64,000 nucleotides of DNA, taken from Branchiostoma belcheri (Eukaryota > Chordata > Leptocardii > Amphioxiformes > Branchiostomatidae). The DNA lies in NCBI RefSeq assembly GCF_001625305.1, contig NW_017803910.1, positions 310,001 through 374,000 of the forward strand. Reading direction: 5' to 3'. Positions 30,367-42,689 of the stretch are shown here, piece after piece. The notes under the pieces were generated by a model. It was not told the origin of the DNA, did no database searches, and was given only the letters and a program-made list of their open reading frames with translations. Within the stretch, counting starts at the first letter, position 1. Each line of letters begins with the position of its first letter. The translations under genes were made by a program, and so were the position numbers.

Positions 30367-33300
30367 TCATAAGTTGTTATGTGTTACTCTGGGCTGTTGT
30401 TTGGACTGTTCCATGTAGTTGTCGATGTAGGTAAAGAAGGGTTGGTACTGACGAGCTCCGTACACGTGATGAGCGTGGTGTCGTGCTGCCCCTCCCATGA
30501 CACCAAATGGAATGATCTTGTCATAGCTCCAAGGCAGGTCAAATCTGTGAACGCGTTACAATCTATTTATGTCACTTTTCGTGTTAGAACTTTTCATGCA
30601 CAAGTCTTCATAAGACATTTTGTCAACAGCCATGGTGTAATAGCGGAGTAAGTTACGTCATACACTTGTATGAGTAATCGTTTTGTTCAAATTAATGGGA
30701 TAGCAGAGGTGGGTGCTATCCCATTAATTCACCATATAGAGAAATTCTGAATCTCTCAGTCTAGTAAATTAATGGGATAGTACCCCTGCTATCTCATTGA
30801 TTCACCATATAGAGAAATTGTAAATCTCTCTCTGGTAAATTAATGGGATAGCAAAGGTGCTATCCCATTAATTCACCATATAGACTGTTTAGAGTGTTGT
30901 AACTCTTGCTGGTATCATGGGATCGAATTTTCTACCTATAGCTATCCCATGTAAATGTAGTTAGCACGTTTTTTTAACGACAATATACTTTTCAGTACTA
31001 AATAAATGGGATAAATTAATCTCCAAGCAGATCTTTCGGTTGGGTGGCAAAAGACAGTATCCATTGGCCATCCTGTATCCATTGGCCGTCCTGTATCCAT
31101 TGACCATCCTGTATCCATTAGCCAACCGAAGGTGGCTAAAGGACACTCCTCTGGGCAATGGATACTGTCTTGCCACCGAAAGATCTGCTTGGAGATTAGG
31201 GATAGATAACCAGAGCTTTACCCTGCGTGGTTTTCCACCAGCAGCCCTATGAAGACTATGATGAAGACGGTCCTGCTGAGTGGATGTGCGGACACCAGTC
31301 TGAGGGAGAAGTTGGCAGACAGGACCAGGGCCAGACGTTCTGCCACGGTCAGACGGTTGGTGACGCGGCCGTGCAGGCCTCCGGGGTGGTCGTGGTGGTG
31401 CGCGTGGATAGTCTTGTACAGAAAAGCGTTCCTGTTTTAAGAGCATTAGGCCTGATTATTTTGATTATATATTTTTGTTCGTTAAAAATACGTTTTCGAC
31501 GAAACTGTAAATCGTACAAGCACCTGCTAAATGAGCAAATGCATGCCGTACATTGCAAAAAAAAAAAACAACTAGAAAGGCAACATTTGCAAAGCAAAAG
31601 CCTAATGTCTACCTTCGCAAATGGTATGATCTTTTAATTCCTATTCAAACAGATTCATATATTAGTATATGGGTGACATGAGTCTCAGTCCTTCTGCTAT
31701 AAAATTGCAACACGATGTAACCCAATACTAGTTACCATGCTGACAGACGTCTTACCTTATGTGTTTGGAGAAGAGGAAATATTTCCCAATATTTATGTTT
31801 ACTCTGCTAATAATGCTAAAATGATGCTAATGTAATAGAACGCCAAAATCAATTTTCACATCGCACTAGTTTTATAATTTAGGGGTTAATCGTTCGAGAA
31901 ATGTATGACAGAGAGAGGGAGTTGATGTCACGTGCCCACCTGTGTACACTGTAATGTATGACGTAGAACATTGCGTCATAGATGATGAGTGCGGCCGCTA
32001 CCTGCCATACCATCTGTCCCAGCGTGGGGGCGCTCTTGGGTAGTGCTCTCGTTCTCTGGATCCAGTCAAGACGTTTCATTTCTAGGACGTCTTCTTGTAC
32101 TCCTGGGAACCTTGCAACAACAGGAAGTTCTTAGAAAGGGATATATATTGATGATAAAGTAAAAAGACTGTGTTACGGACGATCCCATAATATGGTCAAT
32201 CATTACCGATGCAACGTGCACTTACAGATAATTTTTGGCGACGTCTCTGGGAGGAGCCTAATGGTACAGTATTGTGTGCAGTTCGCAAGAATTCTAGGAA
32301 TGGTACAGGCATTTTGTCCACAGGAATGGAATGTCCACAGGCATTTCTCTGACCCACATCTATGCCTACATTCCTGGAAACCCTTTGGAAGACCTCTGTG
32401 CCCCGGATGGTCCTACTTTCTGTGACCCCGGGGCTCATTCACTATACACTCAGGGTAGGAGTGCACTGTATCTGTCTAGATTTAACAGGTACCAAGTCTT
32501 CATCAAAATCATGAAATGATGGCAGTACCATGCAAACAATAACACTAACAGCAACCACCGTCGCCATGGCAATGTGTTTTCATTGCCAGTCTTGTTTACC
32601 TTTTGACAATGACTGTGTCGAGCGCAGCTAACGGTAGCATGTACAGGGTTCCTTCGGTCATGAGTTCAGGAATGGAGGGGCGAGGCAGGACCAAACTCCG
32701 CTCCAGTCGGTACTGTGAGAAGTAGGAGACCTTCGCCATGGCCTCTGGCACCAGGGCGATGAGGGAGTAGCAGAAAACGACAAACCACGTCTCAAAGTAC
32801 ACCGTTTGGTACAAGGCATGGTGACTTAGGTAGATCCAGAGGCTGTCGATGTAATGCTGTATGTAAAACACTTAACATTAGAAGGGCAGTGCAACAGCGA
32901 TCCATGCGACTTGCGTAAAAACTACATATTGCTGATATGAGAACATTCTTTACGCCTGGACGTCATTCGGATAGCCAACTCGTGGAAATTTTTTTCTGGT
33001 ATTAAAGGTATGTTTTGTGCAGGGAGCTTTGAAAACATGGTGACATGCTAACCCTGGATAAATAAATAAAATGATAAATGGATGATAAACCAATTTCCTA
33101 CTTAAACCAATAAGAAATTCTAGTCACTGTCTTTAAACTCTTGGCGTTCCTTGTGTACTAAGGTTAGCACTGCATTTTGGAGTTGAATATGTACGGTTAA
33201 GGGTTAATTTTGACAGATTGTTTGGTGTAATGTTTCGGCAAAAAGAATTTCAAAACGCCTACGGGCTGTCATACTTGCATGGCCACGAATGCAGAGCCGG

Positions 33301-33989
33301 CCTGGGGGTTGACAGAACGTAGTGAAGCGTGTTCAGTAAATCTGGTGTTTTGTTTGAAAGACCGGTCAAGCATTGCAATCTAAACTTCATCCTGGACAGG
33401 AGCCATTGTGTTCTTTAGAATAAATCTCACGAGAACGTGGAAGTAGAATTGTTATTCCAGAGTTTGTATCACATGTTTCCACCTACATGGTTTCTCTGAT
33501 GGTCGTGTTTCAAGGCTCTATGTACTTAGTATATAAAGAGTTCGTTGGAACGCCACGCCCTCACTTATCCTACCAACGCCACTCAACGCGTTCCTTTGCT
33601 TCCTGCCTTCGTGATCAAGAAAACAACGTGGTTTTATCCATAGTGTCGGTGAAAATACAAATTTGTTCAGACTGTGTCATGTGTACGGTATCTCCAGCAA
33701 ATATTTACGCCGAAGGGCGGTTATACCGACTTCACAGGTACAGAATATTTGCTAACCTTCATTCCAAGTTGAACAGACACCCTTTGACACAATGTACGAA
33801 CATGTGCATGACCCTATCAATACATTACCCTGGCAGGGTTAGAAAAAGGCTCCAAACAGTCTAGCTCACCTGTATTGACGATTGACAGAAATAACAGACG
33901 ATCACAGTCAGTACGCAGAGAACCCTGAGGACGAGGATCACCCCAGAACCCCGGGAACGACCGGCCCCGGATGTCGAAGCAGCCGCCAT
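30367..33989 (-). CDS. CH25H-like fatty acid hydroxylase superfamily protein (311 aa)
   Basis: Membrane di-iron oxygenase of the sterol desaturase/fatty acid hydroxylase superfamily, closest in motif layout to cholesterol 25-hydroxylase (CH25H). Five exons: 33989-33870, 32856-32600, 32110-31940, 31431-31222, 30544-30367; 936 nt with stop, all joins in frame. Histidine boxes: HYSVHR (178-183), IHAHHHDH (191-198) and RHHAHH (274-279). ENHAG before the last exon and PWSYDKIIPFG then YQPFFTYID around box three match the CH25H pattern. Several hydrophobic segments are visible: residues 17-35, about 60-80, 156-177 and about 235-248. All iron-ligand histidines are present, so it should be active; expected site is the endoplasmic reticulum membrane. 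Product and substrate (sterol or other lipid) are not determinable. Introns 3 and 4 are full of repeats. Confidence 0.9.
30691..30883. repeat. Tandem 71-77 bp repeats, each containing a hairpin
   Basis: Three units begin at 30691, 30768 and 30839. Each starts with a hairpin of ATTAATGGGATAGC and its reverse complement, then TTCACCATATAGA. Units one and three have near-perfect arms; unit two is decayed. Degenerate copies of the arm appear near 30911-30950 and 31001-31016. It lies in intron 4 of the hydroxylase gene. Confidence 0.9.
31017..31198. repeat. Fold-back element with a loop of four 18-bp tandem repeats
   Basis: Arms at 31017-31065 and 31156-31198 are reverse complements apart from a few short insertions (TAATCTCCAAGCAGATCTTT at the outer end). 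The loop and inner left arm carry four units of about 18 bp, GTATCCATTGGCCATCCT, at 31057-31128. In intron 4 of the hydroxylase gene, next to the donor of exon 4 at 31221. Confidence 0.9.
31572..31746. repeat. Dispersed repeat family R, copy 1 (hydroxylase intron 3)
   Basis: Starts CTAGAAAGGCAACATTTGC and is similar over about 170 bases to 38366-38532 in NEMP. DNA on both sides (about 31480-31557 and 31839-31865) resembles interior parts of the Harbinger-like MITE of gene E (ACTGTAAATCGTACA, ATGAGCAAA, GCCAAAATCAA), so it may sit inside a decayed relative of that element. Confidence 0.75.
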
Positions 33990-36664
33990 ACTGACTTCAC
34001 GTGAACTCCTTTGACCTACAAAAATGGGCGTGGGGAAATACTTCATACTACATTCAGTCAAGTTGACTGTCTGTGTCAGGGATATACAACACACTTAAGA
34101 GAGAACAGTACCGCTTATATATCAGTGACAAAATGCCCCCTTAATTTGTTTGGAGGGGTTAGAGGTCAAGCATGTAACGCTGAGATTATGTCTTTGTTGT
34201 ATTCGTTAACCCGGAGGCGACTTTCATTCATCATCATTAAATCTGATAGATATCTTTGCTGTCACCAAGACCATTTTCATTCTATTTGACAGCATATTTG
34301 TCATATTGGGAACAGCATAACTTCATTTGATTAAGAATCAAGACCAAAGCATGTCCAGGACGAAGGATACAGAAACATTTGCTGCTGCAATGCCACGAAA
34401 AGCCACTAGGGTGCCCATAATCGACCCTGACCTTCGTTTCCAACACTTACCCATTTACCAAATTCATAACAATACACCCATAGCTTCTTACGTTATTGCA
34501 CAATGTACTAATACACAGATACACAGAAAACAATGCGTATATACTAGTACTTCCGTAAAGTTTTAAAAAGTCAACGAACCTGCAAATAAAACGCACAACC
34601 ACTGAAAAGTAACCCCTTTGACAATATGTATGGGTGTGGCTACTTCTGGCCGGTTCAATATGTGGTTGGGATTCCGGAAAATGGTTAGTCCCTTGAAGTT
34701 GTCGTGAGCTTAGCAGGAAATGTCAACTTGGACTCCGAGAAAACTATTAGTCACGATCCATGGATTATTATTTCCTCATCATGCTTCTTTACACAACTTC
34801 GGGTTCACAGCTCTAATTTTTAATGCAGCGTTTACTCGTGTTACCAAGCGCCGGGCCATTGGAGAGTACTTGAAATAAAGTGAGGGGTCAAACCTTCGGT
34901 AAACAGCGCACGGCTTCAAATGAAAACGGTTTTGTCTACAGCAAGGGACTAGAAATTAATCTGAAACGACGGTAGCTGCGGTACACGCTACATGTACTGT
35001 AGAGTTTAACTGACGTCTATCAGAGCAAAATACAGACTCCTAGCCTATTCTCCTGAATTGTTCTATCAGATTGTACACAAACGTACAGATATAAAAAAAG
35101 AAAATACATTCAGAGTTCAGAGGTTTTGGGTCCCCTGTGTTGTCAACGTGTCCCAACACGTAAGCATTACACCGTGTCAGCTAATTAATATAACAAAAAA
35201 GTTCAGAATACTAGCTACTAGGGGGCAAAAATTTTTGTCCAAAGTCCAAGGAAGTTATAACCTCCTTGCTATATGTATTAAAGTATAATCATTTCCTTGA
35301 TAGAAAATGCACAATAAAGGACTTCATTCATTAAGACCCGGTACCACATATCAAATTCCATGACAATCCAAACATAGCTTATTGAATTGTAGTAAATTAT
35401 GATGGTAAACCACATACATATACTCATCCAAACATACGCACGCTGCCAAAGACATAACCTTACGGAAGAAAGTAACAAGTACGGAATACTAGTTACTACT
35501 CACCACAAAACTGTCCGCCCGTTTCAGGAGGAAACACGGTAGAAATCCCCTCGCTCGCCGGTGGCGTCATTGACCTGTGCCGGTACACAGCTCAAATAAC
35601 GCTAACCCGTGCGCCGACCAACAGTACAAAAGGGTTCACTAATGGGTCTTTAAAACAAGAAATACTTTAAACCCTCTCACAACCGGTACTTGACTCCGAC
35701 TGGGCGCCATTCAAACCGTACCGGGCGTTTGTATGTTAGCCATCCCGATGTGCGGAATTTCAACCACGTTGTTGACGTTTTTCTCCAGATTCATGCTTTT
35801 TGCGACTTCGGGATTGGTAAAAAATGTGAGGACAACATTTGCACATTTCTTTGCTTTTCTATTCTGTGCCACTACCAGACAATGTGTGCTAGTGATTTGG
35901 CGGGAACACTGTAACGAATGTTGACAATACAATTGTTGTACATGAATTGTATAATAGTCCCCACCCTAAAAAATTAGGACTATAAAATATGGTAACAATG
36001 TAACTTTATTGCAATCATCATTACAAAAGAATATGACTAAAATCTATTTTCACTTTTAACTTTAATCTTTATTCTTTATCTCAAACTTTTATGCTTAGAA
36101 GAACAATTAAAATATGAAATGAATCAAACATAGTTGAATGCATATTTGTAATATTTATAGACCGTTCATATTTTGTCATTCAAATTTGTTAACTACTAGC
36201 TGCCAGTCATAGTTTGGGGCATTTTGTGTGGTTCAGGTAATGAAATACGCAACACCAAAATAAAAATTTTCTAAATGCCTTAAATGAAGCACAGACTTTT
36301 TTGATAGTCTAAGAAAGCTCCAATTAAATGATTTGCAAACATAGAATGAGTATGGCACTAATAATAATAAGGGTATTTAGAATTCCCTGATTTTCAAGTA
36401 CTAAATTGTAATCTTTTAGATACAATCTATGTATCTTTGGAGTAGAGAATAGTCTTCACTAGTGTTATATTTTGTTCAGATAAAGATACAGGTACACCAA
36501 ATGCTTAGGTATGGACCTAAGCATTTAGGTCCAGACCTAAGCATAAAGGCATAGGAAGATAACTTCACAGGTATAGGTAACTGTTCAAATTTTACTGTCA
36601 GGCATACACATGTAGATCTCTAGATGTGTTGTTTTTGTTCGGTGTGTAAGAATAACAACTAGGG
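33990..36664. other. Intergenic region between hydroxylase and NEMP
   Basis: About 2.7 kb. The left part should hold the hydroxylase promoter. About 34334-34430 resembles 44870-44960 inside the 899-bp element (shared CATGTCCAG and GCCACTAGGGTGCCC-type blocks). A 24-bp palindrome, ATGCTTAGGT-ATGG-ACCTAAGCAT, lies at 36501-36524, followed by another half copy. No gene recognised. Confidence 0.55.
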
Positions 36665-39600
36665 TTATGTGTTGCTGCTAACAAAGGATTCATCTTCTTC
36701 AAAACTATCCTCCATTGGAAATTCAAACGAGACTTCTGAATCATAGGCACAGACTTCCTCCTCCGAGAGGTGACTGTCACCCTCTACAAACTTGGCAAAC
36801 CTGAAAAACAAGCAAACAAGAAAATATTTCTGACCTTTTCCACCTATGAAGCATATAAATAAAAAATCAAGTAAGAGACCATGCATAGCTATTTGGCCAC
36901 CAAAAAGTGGCCACATTGGTCCTTATGTAGAGGTCACTTTGGTCGGTGTAATGTAACCAGCTGCCGCCGTGCTGTGTGCCTGCAAAACTTGTGTGTTACG
37001 CCAAAGGCAGTTATACTGGCTATACTGTAACAGATACAGATACACTTGTACAGGTTTAAAATGTACCATGTAACATGCAAAAGTGTTAAGCCCCTGTCAC
37101 AAATAGCTAGCCAATCTCCCGACCTTCTCCAGACCATAGTTGGGGTAAGCCGTGGCATCTTTGGTTGGGAGTTGGTTGGCTAGGTGTTCTACTCGTCCTC
37201 AAAAGTAGTCTCAGCCAGATGATAAAGACTCTTGAAAATTCAAAGTTGGGAATGTCATAGATCTGCTTGGATGGACGACAGAGGAGCAAAATGGAGCTAT
37301 AATAGGTTAGCTTCCAGGCTACTATCAACTCCGCACTGGGCTTGGTTGTGAGCAAAGTTGGGGGAAGCTACTGGCTGAATCCGTACCTTACAGGAGAGCA
37401 TTTCTCCAGTCTGCTGACAGTTTTCCAGGTGTTACAGTCAGGACTGTTACAGTACTGTCTCAGCTGTTCCAGCGCCCGCCGTGTTTCCTCCTTCGCTTGC
37501 TGTTCGTATTCTTCTTGGGTCAGACGGCGAATCTTCTGTGGGAACCAGGTCCTCCTGATGGGATGGAAAATTTTTCAAAAAGTCTGTTTAATCAAATATC
37601 AGGATAACTTGTGATGTGATTATTGTCAGTCAGCTACAATTCAAACAAAAATTTTTTATGGTTAATTTCTTAACAGCAATATGTATTTATTTGTTACTTT
37701 CTATATATTGTACGTACCTCAAAAGTTGCCCTTCATAGAAGCATAGGTTTGGGCCCCCTTGCAGCTTTTACGGAACTGCAGGGGCCAGGTTTGTTTGAGA
37801 CTTTGAGAAGTTACAACTCTATTGAGTCTTGATATGTCTTACATTTCAGACTTGATTTCTTGGTGGTCATTAATTGAGAGATTCTTGTAGGTCTCAAAAT
37901 AGCTGATCATTAACAGGTTAGAACTGACATGAAAATGCAACTACTTATACTACAACATTCACACCAGCCACTTACCAATAGAACCTCAGTCCCTGTACAA
38001 GTCTTTCTGGTATATTTGCCCAGAGTACAGCCAGTAGAATGATGGTGAGTGAAGCTGCAGGGAGCTGTGTTCCGTTGTACACAAATGTCAGACCTATCAG
38101 CTGTATCCCCCACTTGATCAAGTCTAAACTCCTCTCATTGGTCACTGGTCCGTACCTATAGAATGACATATTCGTATTACTTGTGCAGTCGAACCTGACC
38201 AAGCAATCATCTCTTCAAGCTGCCCACCTGGTCATAACAACAAGGCACTAGCATTAAGCAACCTACCCAAGAAGGCCACCTGCCAGAATTCAGTAAGTGT
38301 CATAATGCCAATTCATGTATATTATTATTATGTATATTATATCATACAGTTCCAATATATTAAAACTAGAAAAGTAACATTTGCAAAGCAAATGCATGAT
38401 GTTTGCCTTCGCATATGGCCTGCTCTGTTAATTCTTACTCAAAGACATTCACATATTTGGTGACAGGAGTCTAAATCCCTCCTACTATAAAACTGCAACA
38501 TTATGTAACCCAACACCAGTTGCCATGGTGAGCAGGCTTTTAGCTAGGGGGTGTCCAGGGTGTCTTTTGGACGCCCTGTACTGAAAATAATAAGAAATTG
38601 GACGCCCTACTTTTTTGTAGGACACCCTAAAGACGCCCTATTTTTTCCACTCCCAACCCTTGCCATGCACACATGCCTCCATTTAGCCTTACTATAAATA
38701 CAAAAATGATGGTTTACTGAAGGAAAAAAACTCAAATTTACACCTGAAAATGCAGAAAGTAGTGTTTGAGAGCATTGTAAATTTCAAAAAAGCCCCCCTA
38801 AAATCTTGCACTCAGCATGTCTTCACTGTGCATAGCATACAATAAAAAAAATGGACGCCCACCAAAAAAATCCTAGCTAAAAGCCTGATGGTGAGAGACA
38901 GTCTGGTTCAGTCAAGTCAGAGGTGACTGTTTGGAGAAGAAGAAGAAAAAGGAAACGTAGCAAAAATAGTATATTTTCCTTCGGTAAACATAAAAAACCA
39001 AAACACTTCCTGGAAGTCTTAAATCTCTGACTTCTTCAGATTTCATCAGATTAGTGGATGATTGAATATCAAAGTTTTGACTATCTTGACTATCAGGTGG
39101 CTGTGAATAAAGAATTTTGCTATTCTTGGACCTCCTGTTTTACCTGTAACAGACAGCAAAGCTGACGATACCAGCCACAGTGAGGTACCCCAGGATATAC
39201 TGTAGATACTCCTGTAGGAGGGACTGTAGGTTCAGGTACATGTGCTGTATTAGGTACAGGGCTGTGGACCATCCTGCCGCTAGAAGTACAAACGCCCCGC
39301 TTTTCTGCCAGAGAAAGGAACAATGTGTTTGTGCAAAATGTCATTTGGTTAGAAATGGTTCCAATGTAAACCTTTTGCGATGAACCAAATAACCAAATCC
39401 TTTTTCATCTTAAATAATATTTCATTATAATCTTTCAGTACTGTAGTATTGTGTATACTTACCTTGGGCACTAACTTACTGAGCATGTAGACCAGAATCA
39501 GGAGAGAGGCCAACACACCAACAGTAATGCCTGATGAGTAGTAAAACAGCACATTCCTGGAACATAGAAGATCCTCTCATTTGACTGAAAGCTCAGTTGT

Positions 39601-41748
39601 GTTGGTAGAATCAATAGTTATAGAGTTTAAGCTTTGTTTCAACACCATAAACTCACCATAAATTTTACGTCAATCTCGTCAACCTTTGTCAGATGAATGA
39701 TGCACACTGTCTTCCTGCCACTTTTGATGCGCTCCTGACGTCATCACGTTTCTAACTTCCAGAGAGTCAGCGAGTTTCTTTCTTGTGTTGGAACAAAGAT
39801 ATCTAAAGATATCTCGCTTGGCAAATACATGTACATGTACCTAATGAACGATGACGTAAAACCCCCTACAACTGAAGTGGACCAGTCTTACCTGCTGAGT
39901 GTGGCAGCATGACTGAAGACGACCAGTCCAAACACAAGGCATGCTGGGAACCAGACATTGATCACTAAACAGAAAAATGAAAGGACATTTTTAAAGGAAA
40001 ACGGTGAGATTTCCAAATGATGTCGTTCACATGATGTTTGAGAATATTCTGTATGTCTGTTAGTTAGACATGCCAATGTTGTACTGCAACATGGTTGCAG
40101 TGGGATTCAAATTATAGATAATTAATCTTTATGACACAAGCAAGAAGCCTCAAAATTGTCTATTACTGTAAATAAGAATGCAGAAACCTTTGTGCCAATT
40201 TTATTTTCGTAGTGGTTCATAATGACCTCTTAGTCTTATAACACCATAATATGTGTGATGTATTTGTGCTGTACATGTACTACAAAAACGCTTCAACCAT
40301 GAACTTAGAACACCACAAAAAAACTCCTTTTCCCTCCCCAAAATATAGCCATTGCAAACCTATTTTAGCTCCCAAGTCCTACATCCTATTTGCGGAGTGG
40401 ATGTAAGGCTCCGAGCTAAAATTTTAGTCAAAAAAGGTTTGGTAACCAGGCTAAAATGCCTTTACAGCACCACAGTACTGTGTTGCAGAGATTGCATTGT
40501 ATACTATACGTAACCTTTGAATAAGTTATTTGTTGGAACTTGGAAGAAATTTTTACCTTTCTTGTCCAGCCCTATGTGCGTTGTTGAGGTATACTCCACT
40601 CCGATACACGACTTCTCAAAGGGCGGAAGAGAGACTTTGTCAGGAGAGATCATCAGCCAATAGAGAATCAGGCTCTGTTGGTTCTGCTTCTCGCACACCT
40701 CAGACTTGTTGTGACCGACGTAAAGGGTTGGAGCGCCATCTAGGGACTTCACTCTGACCTGCAGAAAAAATTTGTGGACTAATATATAGTATATAGTATC
40801 TATTTCACTACCACTATTCTACAGTAGGTTAGTACATATGTATCCATAAAAAAGCCTCAATTTCTCTCCAACTAAAGACATAATTTATTTTTTTATTACA
40901 GTCCTGGTTACTTACCGTCACACTGCTCCACAGTAAAAAGGGACTTGCTGCCTCCCCTTTGTAACAGAAAACCTGGAAGTTCCCTTCGAATTCGTCTGTG
41001 TGGAGGGTATAACTGGGTGTGTTTTTGCTAAGCTCTGAAATAGAAGGAAATACAATAATCAAGCTTTAATTTTTATGGAACGTTACAACCTGAAGGAAAA
41101 GTCGCAGAAGGAAAACATATCGTTTTTGCTGTTTCTTCTTCTTCTCAAAACAAATAAAGTCAATGACCTGGACCAGACATCTGTCACCATGGTAACTGGG
41201 GTTGTAGCAGACAGACTGTGGTGTTGGCTTACATGATTATGTACATGTGTAGTGCTCAGCACAGAGTTAGAGTGGCTGCTCACCATGTATTATAGATGGA
41301 TGTGTTTGAGTAGAGCAGTAGTTTGTTAGACTAGACGGAAAGGTAAGCATTATGCATTTGCTTTGCAAATGTTACCTTTCTAGTCTATTTTCTTAATTTT
41401 GAATTTAGCTTTTCTAGTCCTTTATGAGCATGAGCAAGGAGGTTACTAGTAACTTATACCCCTTATTTGAGTAATTGACCTCCTTGTTGTGACTGTGAGT
41501 ACCTAGCAGACACTAAAAATGTACAGTAAAGAAAAACAATTAACCGTTTAATATTTGTAATGCTAGAACGAATTAAACTTAATCAGTCAATAATTCACAA
41601 GGACAATATTTTGTCCTCAATTTATGAAAAACAAATAACTTATAAATGACAACCTACCTTTTATACGACCATCTCCGGGACCACATACTGACGCTACCAT
41701 TGCCACTGATGCCAGAAACAAATACAACACGAGCCAGAGTACTGACAT
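36665..41748 (-). CDS. NEMP: Nuclear envelope integral membrane protein (NEMP/TMEM194), complete, 407 aa
   Basis: Multi-pass inner nuclear membrane protein; in animals NEMP proteins support nuclear envelope mechanics and fertility. Nine exons: 41748-41658, 41034-40916, 40758-40557, 39964-39892, 39556-39463, 39304-39144, 38155-37976, 37554-37387, 36800-36665 (1224 nt with stop). The start [20 protein letters not shown] is a signal peptide; an in-frame ATG at 41895 would add residues ahead of it and is less likely. A luminal domain with paired Cys follows, then about five TM helices (exons 4-7, including [19 protein letters not shown]). The nucleoplasmic tail contains the family hallmarks [35 protein letters not shown] and [16 protein letters not shown], and ends acidic. 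Length is near the 400-450 aa family norm. It is head to head with the STAT gene. Confidence 0.95.
38366..38990. repeat. Dispersed repeat family R, copy 2 (NEMP intron 6), split by a hAT-like MITE
   Basis: Left half (38366-38532) matches copy 1 at 31572-31746; similarity resumes after the inserted MITE at 38888 (TGTTTGGAGAAGA shared with about 31761-31775). Right border approximate. Confidence 0.75.
38533..38887. mobile_element. hAT-like MITE with 8-bp target site duplication
   Basis: 355-bp element with 16-bp perfect terminal inverted repeats, CAGGCTTTTAGCTAGG, flanked by the direct repeat ATGGTGAG at 38525-38532 and 38888-38895. A CAG start and 8-bp duplication are hallmarks of the hAT superfamily. 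No transposase frame. The interior carries repeated GGACGCCC and AGACGCCC motifs. In intron 6 of NEMP. Confidence 0.93.
41346..41383. repeat. Dispersed repeat family R, fragment 3 (NEMP intron 1)
   Basis: Reverse complement reads CTAGAAAGGTAACATTTGC followed by AAAGCAAATGC, the left end of family R, in the opposite orientation to copies 1 and 2. Only about 38 bases are recognisable. Confidence 0.8.
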
Positions 41749-42295
41749 TGCTGATTCTATCCAAAAATTATATAACTGTATGTTCCTTGTTTCAGGGTAG
41801 CGTGGGGAGGGGGGCGGTAGGAAGCGGAGTTTTTTTCGCCGTTGTTGACTTGCGAGCCTGCTAGAGCTCGGTATTTGTAAATTCTGATAGTTCAAGCAAC
41901 CACAAATGCAAATACTGTAAAAGTAGGATAGCGTCTTGATGTAGCGGGGCTAGAAGCTAAAATTTGTAATTTTGGCGCCAAAACTACAGCCTACCGAGCC
42001 GACCTGTGAATGGAAAGGTGAAAGGTGAATGGAGCAGTCCATTGATTTCAAGGGGTGACGAGGATACATTTTTTCTCCTCATGTCACAAATTTGTTTAGT
42101 GTTCACATTTCACATTATAACAATGATTTATAAATTATGGCGACTTATATTCAACTTATAACGTTTCAAGCACCTTGTAACGTTAACGTTAACGTTCGTA
42201 AAATTGAACCAAAGAGGTCATAATTTGCAATTTAAGGTTGCAAGAAGGAGGCTATCAATTAGCAAGGGAGCAGGGAACTTGTTGATCTTGGCGAC

Positions 42296-42676
42296 TTCAA
42301 TGAAAAGAATGATAAAGAGTATGATTCATCCGCATTTTCTCCCCGAAAACTCGCCACAAACTACAAAATCTCAACCCACACAAACTATGGACTTTCCGAG
42401 AACATGACATCATCACCAGCAAAACATCAAAGATTTAACCAATAAAACATGCCCTTATAAAACCGCCTATACAACGACCCAATAGTCGTGCATGTAACAA
42501 TATGCAATCATTACAAAAACATCAGCTAACGCGAAGATTTGACCAATGAGAACCCAGCTTAGAAATCCACCTGTGCAGTCGACCAATAGTAGTCCAGGTT
42601 ACAAATTGTCTGGGACCTATTTCCCAGAACGCAGTTTCGGACGCAGTCTGGCGGCGACTTCCTCTTGTTCCGAGAA
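42296..42676. promoter_or_regulatory. Putative bidirectional NEMP/STAT promoter with GAS-type motifs and CCAAT boxes
   Basis: Between the NEMP ATG (41748) and the probable noncoding STAT exon. Four TTCN3GAA sites: TTCAATGAA 42296-42304, TTCCGAGAA 42394-42402, TTCCCAGAA 42621-42629, TTCCGAGAA 42668-42676. Four CCAAT boxes in one orientation at 42439, 42479, 42543 and 42583. TTCN3GAA is the classical STAT dimer site and CCAAT the NF-Y site. Promoter function is inferred from position and motifs only. Confidence 0.5.
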
Positions 42677-42689
42677 AAAGGAAACCACG

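Noticed and set aside
35690-35932. Overlapping open frames of 63-74 codons on both strands between the hydroxylase and NEMP
   Set aside because: No recognisable domain, no splice context and overlapping frames on both strands; ordinary chance frames in intergenic DNA.
41749-41895. Upstream in-frame ATG (41895) extending NEMP by 49 residues
   Set aside because: The extension is basic and would bury the clear signal peptide that starts at the ATG of 41748.
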